Source of the DNA: Bacillota bacterium
Lineage (GTDB): Bacteria; Bacillota; UBA4882; UBA8346
DNA: 64,000 nucleotides
Direction of reading: 5' to 3'
Assembly: GCA_023429995.1 (NCBI GenBank)
Contig: JAEZCE010000046.1
Span: 124,001 to 188,000 of the forward strand
Shown: positions 26,863 through 35,713 of the stretch, piece by piece
How positions within the stretch are numbered: position 1 is the first letter of the stretch
How the letters are laid out: each line of letters starts with the position of its first letter
Translations under genes and position numbers: made by a program
The notes under the pieces: model-generated
What the model was told of the DNA's origin: nothing
Databases searched by the model: none
Seen by the model: the letters and a program-made list of their open reading frames with translations, nothing else

Positions 26863-27657
26863 TCAGGGTACGCTGCTTTTCATTTTATCCAGATATTCCT
26901 TGGCCCAAGGACTTTCGGGGTAAATTTCCAGCGCCTTGGAAAAATATGCGACGGCTTTCGCTTTCTCTTGCTTTTTTTCATGGACGATCCCCAGCCACAT
27001 ATAGGAAATGAAATTCGTAAACGGGTCTTTGCTTTCCAAAGCTTTTCTTAAGGAATCCATCGCCTTTTCAATACTGCCTCCCGCAAAGGAAGGCGTATAA
27101 AAATAACATACGGCCAGTGAATTATAAGCCGGATAATTATTTTTATTAAGGGCGACCGCTTTGTTCAATAATTTAAAAGTCTTGGAAGAACGGGACATTG
27201 CATAAAACGTTCCGTTATAATTCATTAACCTCATATAAGTATCCGCCACCAAACGGTTGCAATCACTGGAGTTATTATCATATGTCAAAGCCTTCTCCGC
27301 TAATTTGCCGCTTTCGCTAAAACTTTGGGCCGCTTTTCGATTATCTTTTTTCACTTCGGAAATCTCCGCCAGAACAAATTCCGCCTCTCCCCGCCAATAA
27401 TAATTTTCAAAATCATCTCCCGACTTGGCCAAAAACTCTTTACTGGCCGTCAGGATCTTGACTGCCTCATCAAGATTTCCCCGGCCGCTAAAAAAGAGGG
27501 TGCGGCCTTGGATGAATAATTGCTTCCCTTTTTCAAGCGGTTCGTTGGGGCGGTTTTTGGGGGCTGCCAGTATGGCGCCTGAATATAGGGATTGAGTCCA
27601 ACCTGCCGCGGCATACACCGTGAGTAAAAAGAACACCGAGAGCACTCTTCTTTTCAT
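26863..27657 (-). CDS. Exported TPR-repeat protein
   Basis: 264 residues with a signal peptide (VLSVFFLLTVYAAAGWTQS). TPR-like helices run through the rest; the clearest is at the C-terminus (YMWLGIVHEKKQEKAKAVAYFSKALEIYP). It lies between the methyltransferase and the ABC genes. A scaffolding role in the envelope, perhaps with the exporter, is inferred from context only. Confidence 0.75.
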   Translation of the reverse strand: MKRRVLSVFFLLTVYAAAGWTQSLYSGAILAAPKNRPNEPLEKGKQLFIQGRTLFFSGRGNLDEAVKILTASKEFLAKSGDDFENYYWRGEAEFVLAEISEVKKDNRKAAQSFSESGKLAEKALTYDNNSSDCNRLVADTYMRLMNYNGTFYAMSRSSKTFKLLNKAVALNKNNYPAYNSLAVCYFYTPSFAGGSIEKAMDSLRKALESKDPFTNFISYMWLGIVHEKKQEKAKAVAYFSKALEIYPESPWAKEYLDKMKSSVP

Positions 27658-27713
27658 CGTGGAACCTCCATTTTCAAGATCTTTATCGCCATCATTGTCG
27701 CTAAAACGCCATT

Positions 27714-28724
27714 TTACTTTTTCACCGCCACGATAATGCTATTTTGAGATTTGGTGGCGACAATATGATCCATGCTCAATCCGGAAGCATTGAGAAGCCG
27801 CTCAATGTCCTCTTGAAAACGTTCTCTCCCGCCGATAACGAGGGCGTTTAATGTTAAATATTCTCCCACAAACGGCACTTTACAAGGTAATAGCACATCG
27901 ATTATGAAAAGTTTACTCTCTTCATTCATGGCCCGGGCGCAATTTCTTAAAATCTTTAAAGCCTCTTCATCGGACCAATTATGCAAGACTTTCCTCAGAA
28001 AGTAGATATTGCCGTTCCCCGGAATTTCCGCAAAGAAATCCCCTTTGGCAAAGGTGCATCTTCCTTGGAGCCCCTCTTCCAAATTGTTTTCCATCTGGTT
28101 GATTACCGATTCCTGATCGAAAATTATCCCCTTCACCCAAGGGTTTTCTCTCAAGATGGTTTGAATAAGACCGCCCTTGCCTCCTCCAATATCAACGATC
28201 TTCTCGACCGTTGAAAAATCGTAATCATCAAAAAAGGAGTTGTCTTCCATGACCGCCAATTCAGCCATGGCTTCATTAAATATCTCCGCTTGGCTTGTAT
28301 TCCCTTCCAGCAATTGATAAAGAGGCCGCGGCGATTTTCCCGTCTTGATACATTCCAGGAGACTGCCGCAGGCTTGATAAAATATCTCTCCGGATAGTAA
28401 AGTCCAGGCATACAATGAACCACTGGCGCCTTTCATTAACCGTTTCGAAAAAGCGGTGATCGAAAAGGTTTGCCGGGGTTGTTCTTGAAAGATGCCGTAG
28501 CAAGCCAAAAAATGCAGTAAACGGTAGAGGGAATCCGGGTCGGCGGAAACCGTGTCCGAGATAACTCGGCATTGTTTGGGGCCGTCTTTTAAAATCTCAG
28601 GGATTCCCAGTTTGGTTGACACGTAAATGGCATGGGAAACCCAAAAGTCGTTAATCAACTGCATGGTGATGATCCAGTCCTTAGGGAACGCCCATTGGAT
28701 CGGGTGATTCATTGAATCATTCAT
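27714..28724 (-). CDS. SAM-dependent O-methyltransferase (hydroxyindole/caffeate-OMT-like)
   Basis: 336 residues. A winged-helix dimerisation region (about 25-110) precedes the Rossmann core with SAM motif VDIGGGKG. The acidic EN...FDQE follows, and the catalytic His sits in KVLHNWSDEEA, the layout of bacterial O-methyltransferases acting on phenolic natural products. The start ATG at 28724 follows GGAGGG. It lies immediately after the two U32 genes, so methylation of a newly made phenol is a reasonable guess. It could also serve the neighbouring polyketide pathway. Confidence 0.88.
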   Translation of the reverse strand: MNDSMNHPIQWAFPKDWIITMQLINDFWVSHAIYVSTKLGIPEILKDGPKQCRVISDTVSADPDSLYRLLHFLACYGIFQEQPRQTFSITAFSKRLMKGASGSLYAWTLLSGEIFYQACGSLLECIKTGKSPRPLYQLLEGNTSQAEIFNEAMAELAVMEDNSFFDDYDFSTVEKIVDIGGGKGGLIQTILRENPWVKGIIFDQESVINQMENNLEEGLQGRCTFAKGDFFAEIPGNGNIYFLRKVLHNWSDEEALKILRNCARAMNEESKLFIIDVLLPCKVPFVGEYLTLNALVIGGRERFQEDIERLLNASGLSMDHIVATKSQNSIIVAVKK

Positions 28725-28756
28725 CAAATCCCTCCACCTGTCTCTTGATCCCTTTT

Positions 28757-29698
28757 TTAGGTATAATAATTTACGGCCTTGGAAGCGGAGCTGTATTTAC
28801 ATCTTTGCTGCCGGCAATAGATAAAATCCCAACCCAACGTTTTCCCTACCTTTTCTCTGACTTCCTTTACGGAGGCGCCCTCCTGGTAAGCCGCTAACGC
28901 ATTACTGTAAACCCTGGTCAAAGCTGCAATGTAGTTGTAATTGATGTCCCGGCCGATAATCTTTAAAGAATCAATGTTGGCGCCGGCCAATTCCGGTAAA
29001 TAACAGATGGTACAGTCTTCCACCGCATCCATAAACGAACATTCCGAAAGGTTGACTCCTTTTCCCCTCACAGTATATTGATAGCGGCAAGGCCATTCCA
29101 CATCATTCGATAGGCATAAATTGCATACTCCGTTGTAATGCGCGCATCCGAAATGACCAAAAACCTCATATTGCAAATCCTGATCCACCGTCAATCGCTT
29201 GATCTCTTCCATCGTTAGATGATGCGGAAAAATGATCCGAGCGGCGCCGAGTTCCTTTAATAATTGAACATATCCGCTATTGGTGATATCCATGAACGTG
29301 CTTGTCAAAAGCGAAACATCCCAATGAAAGCTTTTCACTTTTTTTAGTAATGCCGGATCGGCAATGATCACGGAATCCACCCCCGCCGCCACGGCTGACT
29401 CAATATTTTTGATGAGGATCGACTCAAATTTTTCATTGGTAATATTGGGTTTGTTGGCCGCAAAATCAACTTTGGCGCCGTTATCATGGGCGATCTTCAC
29501 GATTTCTTTTAATTCGTCATAATTTCGCAGTTCCGTTGCCCGCTGGTCATATTTGGAAAACTTGGCGCGGGCCGCTAAGGGAAGGTATTGAAGCTCCGGC
29601 GCGGATACACTGCAATAAATTTCTTTGGCGCCGGCTTTGATGATGGTTTTGCCGGCCAAAACGGAACGAACCGGCGCCTTAACCAGCATTTTTCTCAT
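28757..29698 (-). CDS. U32-family iron-sulfur protein, UbiU-like
   Basis: 313 residues of the peptidase-U32 family. The hallmark region reads FGHFGCAHYNGVCNLC...WPC (Cys185, 192, 195, 204), then CTICYLPELAGANIDSLKIIGR (Cys229, 232), equivalent to the family's LC...PELIEAGVDSLKIEGR. In UbiU such cysteines bind a 4Fe-4S cluster needed for O2-independent hydroxylation. It overlaps its partner by 20 bases, implying coupled translation and a heterodimer. True proteolytic activity is unlikely. Confidence 0.82.
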   Translation of the reverse strand: MRKMLVKAPVRSVLAGKTIIKAGAKEIYCSVSAPELQYLPLAARAKFSKYDQRATELRNYDELKEIVKIAHDNGAKVDFAANKPNITNEKFESILIKNIESAVAAGVDSVIIADPALLKKVKSFHWDVSLLTSTFMDITNSGYVQLLKELGAARIIFPHHLTMEEIKRLTVDQDLQYEVFGHFGCAHYNGVCNLCLSNDVEWPCRYQYTVRGKGVNLSECSFMDAVEDCTICYLPELAGANIDSLKIIGRDINYNYIAALTRVYSNALAAYQEGASVKEVREKVGKTLGWDFIYCRQQRCKYSSASKAVNYYT

Positions 29699-30620
29699 AA
29701 TCCCTCTCCTTTTTTAACCAATCCAACATCCGGATGATTTCTTCGGCCGAAAAGGCTCTCCGGTCCAATATCATCGAGTCCATATTGCTTTCTTTAATTT
29801 CTTTGAAATCGTAATCTTTTTTTATAAAGATTAGATTTCCCATGGCATGATAGAGGAATCGTTTCTGGAAAGCTCTTTCCGGAGTTTTATAAAAAGAAAA
29901 GGTGTCAAAGCCGTCGTTGAATGGGAATTTATAGATCTTATCCAGTGACAAATCGCAGATCGAATCACAGTAATGATGACATTCTCCCTTGCTTAAATTT
30001 AAAATCCGCGCCAAATTGCAGCTTCTTCCCGCCGCTATCAATAAGTACTTTAAATGGCCGTTGATGCGGAAATGATTCTGTTTTAAAAAAGCGGCGGTAT
30101 TTTTAAGAAAATCCGGAATAAAATTAATTTCAACACCGGAAACGGCATACTCTTTCAGAAAACTGATCTTGGTATGATTGGTGATGTTATAATCCATTTC
30201 CCTTTCATCTTGAAGCTCTTTGAATGATTCTAAAAATCCCGGATTCACCGCGGGTGTGTAAATCAACCATCTTCCAACATCAACTTGAATACCGGAGAGA
30301 TTGACTTTTCCTTGGATAAGGTTGTATAAAAGGCCAAAATCATTGATGGTTAAGTAATCAATTTCACCGGATCGTAAGATTGGGATCAGTTCCCGGTTGA
30401 CATGATCAAACGAAGCTTGCGGTACTTTCGGAGTAACCAAACGGATTCTTTTACCTTTATCTTGCTTTTTAATCAGGGCAATCATTTGATGCAGATCCGT
30501 CGCTTCAAAACCTTTATAGCTACATCCTTCATTTCCTATCCCAACCATATCAACATCGAGGTTTAAAACTTCATTCAGCTGTTGGATATTGGACACTCTG
30601 ACCTCTATTTGCAACAGCAT
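29679..30620 (-). CDS. U32-family iron-sulfur protein, UbiV-like partner
   Basis: 313 residues, a divergent U32 TIM-barrel protein. Cys33 lies in NEGCSYKG. Cys201-x12-Cys214-x3-Cys218 lies in GRSCNLARILNLSKGECHHYC, the spacing I recall for the cluster ligands of E. coli UbiV. Size and order next to the UbiU-like gene also fit. In ubiquinone synthesis UbiU-UbiV hydroxylate an aromatic ring without oxygen; here the context is an aminohydroxybenzoate cluster, not quinone genes. Confidence 0.78.
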   Translation of the reverse strand: MLLQIEVRVSNIQQLNEVLNLDVDMVGIGNEGCSYKGFEATDLHQMIALIKKQDKGKRIRLVTPKVPQASFDHVNRELIPILRSGEIDYLTINDFGLLYNLIQGKVNLSGIQVDVGRWLIYTPAVNPGFLESFKELQDEREMDYNITNHTKISFLKEYAVSGVEINFIPDFLKNTAAFLKQNHFRINGHLKYLLIAAGRSCNLARILNLSKGECHHYCDSICDLSLDKIYKFPFNDGFDTFSFYKTPERAFQKRFLYHAMGNLIFIKKDYDFKEIKESNMDSMILDRRAFSAEEIIRMLDWLKKERDYEKNAG

Positions 30621-30680
30621 AACCCCCTTTCCCGTTACCCCTTACGTCCCGGAAAGCAGCGAATAACTATGGTTCATCGG

Positions 30681-31375
30681 TTACCGGAGCGGTTCTATGT
30701 ATAAGTCGCCGAACATCGCGGTTGATATCCTCCCCATGCCTATCCCTTCCGTGGAATTCATCTCGCATACCGGACCATAGGGACTGATGATCATACTGCC
30801 GCCAAATAAAGGCCTCTCGGCGAAACTATGTTGTCCGACGCCATTGGCGAAAATGACCCAAATATTATTTTCCATGGCTCTCGCTTGGGCCGATATCCGG
30901 TAAAGAGCCCCCGGATAATCCCAGCAATATTCATTGATTTTTATTTTTTCACTAAATGCATAAACAGGCGCAATAATCCATTCGGCTCCTTTTGAAACCA
31001 GCTCACGGGCCAATTCCGGGTGAAGCAAATCTAACCCGATCAAAAAGCCTCCTTTCCCAAACGGAGTTTCAATGAGCTCCATTTGGGTTCCGGGTATCAC
31101 AAAATGTTCTTCATCCAGATAGGTAAAAATCCTATTTTGCATTCCCAGCACCCGGCCTTCCGGATTTAAAATAAAGCCTGTGCTATGTGAGGTTGTAAAC
31201 GTTACCGCGTCTTGCGCCGCTCCGGCTATGAATAAACCGTATTTTCGGGCCAAATCTCCAAGTACCGGAAAAACGTCATTCTCTAAAATCATGGGTAAAT
31301 TCAAAGGCCCTTGATCTCCTCATTAAACGGGTCACTTTTAATCTCAGGCTGAATGAGCATCACCTTAAATTCCAT
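30681..31375 (-). pseudogene. Decayed nitrilase-superfamily (carbon-nitrogen hydrolase) gene
   Basis: A ribosome site AGGAG and ATG at 31375 open a typical nitrilase start (MEFKVMLIQPEIKSDPFNEE) that hits TGA after 24 codons. The body resumes in another frame (30681-31304) as ILENDVFPVLGDLARKYGLFIAGA... About 50 residues with the catalytic Glu are missing. In the remaining part the nucleophile Cys position (family ICYDxRFPE) reads IGLDLLHPE, and the catalytic Lys region reads GMQNRIF. So the gene is broken and its protein would lack the Glu-Lys-Cys triad. Confidence 0.75.
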
Positions 31376-31475
31376 TCAAACACTCCTATTCAATGGGAAT
31401 GAGCGCGCCTCTTTTCCAGAGTCAACCCCCGGCTACGGTTGTTGAGACAATCAACCCCCTACCCGAGCAAGGAAA

Positions 31476-32324
31476 TTAATTTGCCGAAATGAAAGTCTTC
31501 CTCGGTAACGGATGGGGCCTCGTTGATTCTCTATAGGCATCCCGGGCCGTTTCAAACGAAGTGTTTTGGTGTACAATCAAGGAAATTGCCTTTAACAAGG
31601 CTTCAATATTGTTATGTTGAAAAATATTCCGGCCGATCGAAACCCCCTTGGCGCCGGCCTGAATGGCCTCAAAAACCATTCTTAACAGTTTATCATCATC
31701 ATTGATTTTTTCCCCTCCGGCGATAATGACCGGAACCGGGCAAGAGCGGACCACGTCCTCAAAGGAATTACGGTCTCCGGTATAATTCACCTTCACAATA
31801 TCGGCGCCAATTTCCGCTCCCAATCTGGCCGCATGTTTGATTAACCCGGGATCATAATCATTCCTTATTTTGCCGCCCCGGGTATAAATCATGGCCAGCA
31901 AGGGCAGCCCATATTGGTAGCATTCCGAAGAGATGGCGGCGAGATCCCGGAGCATATCCGGCTCTTTATCCGAACCCAAATTAATATGCACGGATACGGC
32001 ATCGCATCCCATGGCCAGCGCTTCATAAATTGTGCCGGTGGGAACCTTGTATAATGAATGGATTCCCATGTCGGTGCTGCCTGAAAGATGCATGATCACT
32101 CCTACTTCTTTTTCTTTTAAAGAGTCAAAATTGTGGGGAATCATCCCTTTGTTTAATAAAATCGCATCGGCGCCGCCATTGATCAATCTTCCAATGGTTG
32201 AATGCATATCATCCAAGCCTTTGATGGGCCCAACCGTTATTCCATGGTCCATCGGAACAATAACTACCGTTCCGGAAGAATTAAACAACCGGTTCAACCT
32301 TTTGATTTTACCGATTGAAGGCAT
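31476..32324 (-). CDS. DhnA-type class I aldolase, GriI-like (3-amino-4-hydroxybenzoate pathway)
   Basis: 282 residues. Matches the family of ADH synthase (MJ0400-type) and GriI: VVIVPMDHGITVGP near residue 25 and the Schiff-base Lys178 in ADIVKVNYTGD, then GGEK and GVSIGRNIFQH phosphate-binding segments. In grixazone synthesis GriI condenses aspartate semialdehyde with dihydroxyacetone phosphate, and GriH makes 3-amino-4-hydroxybenzoate. A GriH homologue is encoded at 34523. I start at the ATG 32324, two bases after the amidohydrolase stop, with GAAGGAAG upstream. Confidence 0.9.
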   Translation of the reverse strand: MPSIGKIKRLNRLFNSSGTVVIVPMDHGITVGPIKGLDDMHSTIGRLINGGADAILLNKGMIPHNFDSLKEKEVGVIMHLSGSTDMGIHSLYKVPTGTIYEALAMGCDAVSVHINLGSDKEPDMLRDLAAISSECYQYGLPLLAMIYTRGGKIRNDYDPGLIKHAARLGAEIGADIVKVNYTGDRNSFEDVVRSCPVPVIIAGGEKINDDDKLLRMVFEAIQAGAKGVSIGRNIFQHNNIEALLKAISLIVHQNTSFETARDAYRESTRPHPLPRKTFISAN

Positions 32325-32326
32325 TT

Positions 32327-33139
32327 TCAAACACTTCCTTCATGGTTGATCGTTTGCAACAACGGTTGGGTCCGGGCTTCATTTCTTTTAATCAACCGTA
32401 AGATATTATTGGAAAAAATGTTTTCCAGTTCCCCGTCATTGCACTTGAGAGAATAAATGATGTCGACGGCGGAAAGAGGATGATGCATTGGAAATTCGCT
32501 GCCGAAAATCACTTTCGTTGAGCCCAATTCTTCCAGGGCGTGTTTGACGATGATGTAACTTCCTCCGGAGGTTTCTAAAAATAAATTCTCATTTTCCTTG
32601 GCATATTGGACGGCATCTACATCCGCGGGGCCAAATCCCATATGCCCAATGATAAATTTGGTTTTTGGAAAACTCTTGGCCAAATATTCCATCTTCTTGG
32701 TGGAAGCAGCCGCCGAAAATACGACATGCGTATAAAAAGGAATATCCAATTCCCCGCATAATTCGGCCAATTTTAATACAATCGGCGCGGTCAGTGAAAA
32801 TTGATGAACCGTCGGAGCCAGTTTTAATCCTACAAAACCCTTCATAACCGCGTTTTTCAATTCATCCAGCACACTCTCGCCCTTATGGGGATTGACGCAA
32901 TAAAAACCATAAAATTTATCCGGATACTTCCCGATGGCGTTTGCCACCAAATGATTCGGCACCTCGGTGGTGACAGGTTTCTCTTCGCCGGAAATGTATT
33001 TGGTCATTTTCCGAACATCCAGCATCCCACCGGGAACTAAAACAGCTTTATCAATTTTGGCCCCCAGGTATTGATCCAAAAGAGTATCCAGATTGCCGTA
33101 TTCAGCCTCGCAAATATGGGCATGGGCGTCAACAATCAC
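32327..33139 (-). CDS. Metal-dependent amidohydrolase (amidohydrolase-2 type)
   Basis: 270 residues, GTG start. TIM-barrel amidohydrolase: HxH in VDAHAHIC (His6, His8), YTHVVF, IGHMGFG and a C-terminal GSEFPMHHP, where the usual metal Asp of GSDxP is Glu. In nataxazole-type pathways an amidohydrolase-superfamily enzyme closes the benzoxazole ring after a ligase activates the acid. This gene sits between such a ligase and the GriI-like aldolase, so the same role is proposed. A plain hydrolase/decarboxylase role is the alternative. Confidence 0.82.
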   Translation of the reverse strand: MIVDAHAHICEAEYGNLDTLLDQYLGAKIDKAVLVPGGMLDVRKMTKYISGEEKPVTTEVPNHLVANAIGKYPDKFYGFYCVNPHKGESVLDELKNAVMKGFVGLKLAPTVHQFSLTAPIVLKLAELCGELDIPFYTHVVFSAAASTKKMEYLAKSFPKTKFIIGHMGFGPADVDAVQYAKENENLFLETSGGSYIIVKHALEELGSTKVIFGSEFPMHHPLSAVDIIYSLKCNDGELENIFSNNILRLIKRNEARTQPLLQTINHEGSV

Positions 33140-33164
33140 GGCTTATCCCTTCTTTCCTCATTCA

Positions 33165-34499
33165 TCATTTACTTTGTTTATGAATGACCCGAACCGCTTT
33201 CCCGCCATCATAAGAAATTTTATCCATGATCTTCACTTGGTTTGGAATACCGCAGCCATATTCCACCCGGCTGGAGATGGTTTCTTCAAGTCCCGGAGTA
33301 TTTTTGAACGGCTCCTTCACTTCGGTTTCAATGACAATATGGTCGTCATAAACCACAAACCGGTAATTATTCCCGACCTCATGAAGTTTCATTAAATTTT
33401 CTTCGATATAATAAGGAGAATATTCCTTGCCGTCTATTTTAATTTGCTCACCTTTCCGGCCCCGCAGAAATAACCTCTGAAGTTTCGCGCCGCATTCGCA
33501 AGGAGTATCTTCAATATAAGCAAGATCTTGTGTTTTATAACGGATTAACGGAGAACCTTCTTTTAATAACGTAGTAACCACGACTTCACCGGTTTCACCG
33601 GGCCCAAGTAGTTTACCGGTTTTGGGATCAACAATTTCAACATATATATGGCTGGCGGCGATATGATAACCATTTTGGGCCCGGCATTCTATGCCCAAGG
33701 GACCGCATTCCAAAGAACCGTAGTAGAAATAGGCGGGGGCGCGCCAAAAATCTTCAATCCGCTTACGGAATGAGTTTGAACAACCTTCCCCGGTGAGCCA
33801 AATTTTTTCAATTTTGAGATCTTGTCCGATTTCATATCCAAGCTCCTCGGCGACATCGATCAAAAACATGGTATACGAAGGGGAAGAAATTAAAATATTG
33901 GCTTTCATATCTCTCATGGCTTTGATGGTTTTATACGGAGAGGAATAAACTCCGCCTTTCCCGGCAGAGATTACACAGGCCCCGGCGCAATGTTGGGCGA
34001 CATTATGAAAGGATAAACCGGCCGAACTCATTTCATAGGGAAGGGCATTCAAAACTACATCCGTGGTTTGTATGGGAAAAATGTCTTCTAAATCAGGGGC
34101 CAAATCCCGAATCAATAAATCCTCCCAAGTATGCATCATATAAACAACATCCCCGCCGGTAGTTCCGGTTGATAAAAATACCTGGGCGATTCGTTCCCGC
34201 GGCACGGATAAAATCAAATCCGGATCGTTTTTCAAACGATCTTTCGTAGTAAAATCAATAGATTGTAAATCTTCAAGTTTCCTGATATCTTGGGGAGTCA
34301 TCCCGTTATGTTCGAATTTAGCCCGGTAATAGGGATTATTTTCAAAAACATGGGTCAATACGTTCTGAACCGCCTCCAACTGGTATGCTTTTACCGCCGC
34401 CGGATCCCAATGAACGATTGAGGAAGTTTGGTCTCCAAAGTACTTCTCGATAAGCTGCGGTTTATTCGGCCAGTTGATAAATTTGTTTTTCGGGTTCAT
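33165..34499 (-). CDS. PaaK-like aryl-CoA ligase (adenylate-forming), copy 2
   Basis: 444 residues. Nucleotide loop STGTTGG, YFYYGSLECG (A5-like), the ACxCG-type zinc cysteines in DTPCECGAKLQR and GRKGEQIKIDGKEYSPYYIEE place it in the phenylacetate-CoA ligase family. RBS AAGGAGGG. It would activate an aromatic acid such as 3-amino-4-hydroxybenzoate or its partner as adenylate/thioester. It lies between the GriH-like gene and the amidohydrolase. Confidence 0.9.
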   Translation of the reverse strand: MNPKNKFINWPNKPQLIEKYFGDQTSSIVHWDPAAVKAYQLEAVQNVLTHVFENNPYYRAKFEHNGMTPQDIRKLEDLQSIDFTTKDRLKNDPDLILSVPRERIAQVFLSTGTTGGDVVYMMHTWEDLLIRDLAPDLEDIFPIQTTDVVLNALPYEMSSAGLSFHNVAQHCAGACVISAGKGGVYSSPYKTIKAMRDMKANILISSPSYTMFLIDVAEELGYEIGQDLKIEKIWLTGEGCSNSFRKRIEDFWRAPAYFYYGSLECGPLGIECRAQNGYHIAASHIYVEIVDPKTGKLLGPGETGEVVVTTLLKEGSPLIRYKTQDLAYIEDTPCECGAKLQRLFLRGRKGEQIKIDGKEYSPYYIEENLMKLHEVGNNYRFVVYDDHIVIETEVKEPFKNTPGLEETISSRVEYGCGIPNQVKIMDKISYDGGKAVRVIHKQSK

Positions 34500-34522
34500 G
34501 GTTTCCCTCCTTTGGAGAAATC

Positions 34523-35656
34523 TTATTTTTCGACGATATTTTCCGTAATGGCAATGCCCACATGCCTCCCGGGCTTACAGGTATAGCCCATAACGACGTC
34601 GCCATTTTTAAGTTGCGTGCAATTCTTTACTTCCCCGTTTTTGGAGATTACCCGAACATGCCAATCATCTTGAACAATCGCATTCACTTCGATTCCGCCG
34701 GAGGAAACAGCGGTTATCAATAATAAAGGCCTTCTTTCCATTTTAATTCTCCCCACGGTGGCAATTCGAGATTCTCCCTGATGGTTGACGATTAAAACCT
34801 CATCCCCCGCTCGAAGCTCAGAAAGGTATTGGGTGCGGTTATCCTGACACCAGGTGTAGGAATGTAAAGCTCCGGCATTAACCCGGAATGGACGCAATTC
34901 CATGTAGGGCAGAAAATGGGTTTCCGAGCTTACCAAAATTCCTCCCCAAGAGGTCGAGCCGATGATCATTCCTTCATCTTTGGCCAAATCGGAGGTTGTA
35001 TCGACACAGATCCGATCCCCCATGCCGATATGTTTAATCCCTTGGATGGTCATTTCTTCCATGGCGATGGAGGGAGAAGTTAATTTATCCATTTTGATGC
35101 GCAGATTGATAATTTCATCCGGTTGGTCCGTATCCAGTAATAATGCATAACTGCCCATCTCCATCACCATCGCGGCAATCCACCCGTCATCAGCACGGGT
35201 GACCTTTTTACAAATCTTGGAGCGGGTTTTTTGAGAAAGCGCCAGCAGCAATTCCAATGGAATATTGGTTTGGGCGGCAAACTCAATGAGGATGTTTTCA
35301 TATTTTTCAGCCAACCCTATGGCTTTATGTAAAGTGACGGCATCCTCCACGTTCATGTAGATACCACGTTTTTCAGCTCGATAGTTTTCATCGTTTAAAA
35401 TATTTTCATCTTTGGAAAACACAATGATATCCCGCTCACGGCCGCACTTTTGGATGATTGGCATCCCTTCGCCGGCTTGTTCGACATCCAGTAATAATTT
35501 CATATTTTTCGGCCAATGATCCATCATCCCGTTTTGATTCGGATTGAGCATGATGCCGTTGTATCCATGATTGAATACCAACGGTAAAATATTTGCAGCC
35601 TGTTCCGGATTTAATCCCCGCCCATCAAACCACAATTCCTTTGATAAAGAATCCAT
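34523..35656 (-). CDS. 3-dehydroquinate synthase II homologue, GriH-like
   Basis: 377 residues. The C-terminal domain has the family signature GMGDRICVDTTSDLAKDEGMIIGS, SSETHFLPYMELRPFRVNAGALHSY and VGYTCKPGRHVGI-like ends (here VMGYTCKPGRHVGI). These proteins oxidise and cyclise the GriI/ADH-synthase product. In GriH the outcome is 3-amino-4-hydroxybenzoate; in archaea it is dehydroquinate. The presence of both genes and a set of aryl ligases favours the aminohydroxybenzoate reading. Confidence 0.9.
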   Translation of the reverse strand: MDSLSKELWFDGRGLNPEQAANILPLVFNHGYNGIMLNPNQNGMMDHWPKNMKLLLDVEQAGEGMPIIQKCGRERDIIVFSKDENILNDENYRAEKRGIYMNVEDAVTLHKAIGLAEKYENILIEFAAQTNIPLELLLALSQKTRSKICKKVTRADDGWIAAMVMEMGSYALLLDTDQPDEIINLRIKMDKLTSPSIAMEEMTIQGIKHIGMGDRICVDTTSDLAKDEGMIIGSTSWGGILVSSETHFLPYMELRPFRVNAGALHSYTWCQDNRTQYLSELRAGDEVLIVNHQGESRIATVGRIKMERRPLLLITAVSSGGIEVNAIVQDDWHVRVISKNGEVKNCTQLKNGDVVMGYTCKPGRHVGIAITENIVEK

Positions 35657-35713
35657 TATTTTACCCTCTTTAGAATTTTTGTCGATTGCAACGTTTTTTG
35701 GAAACAGTGGGTT

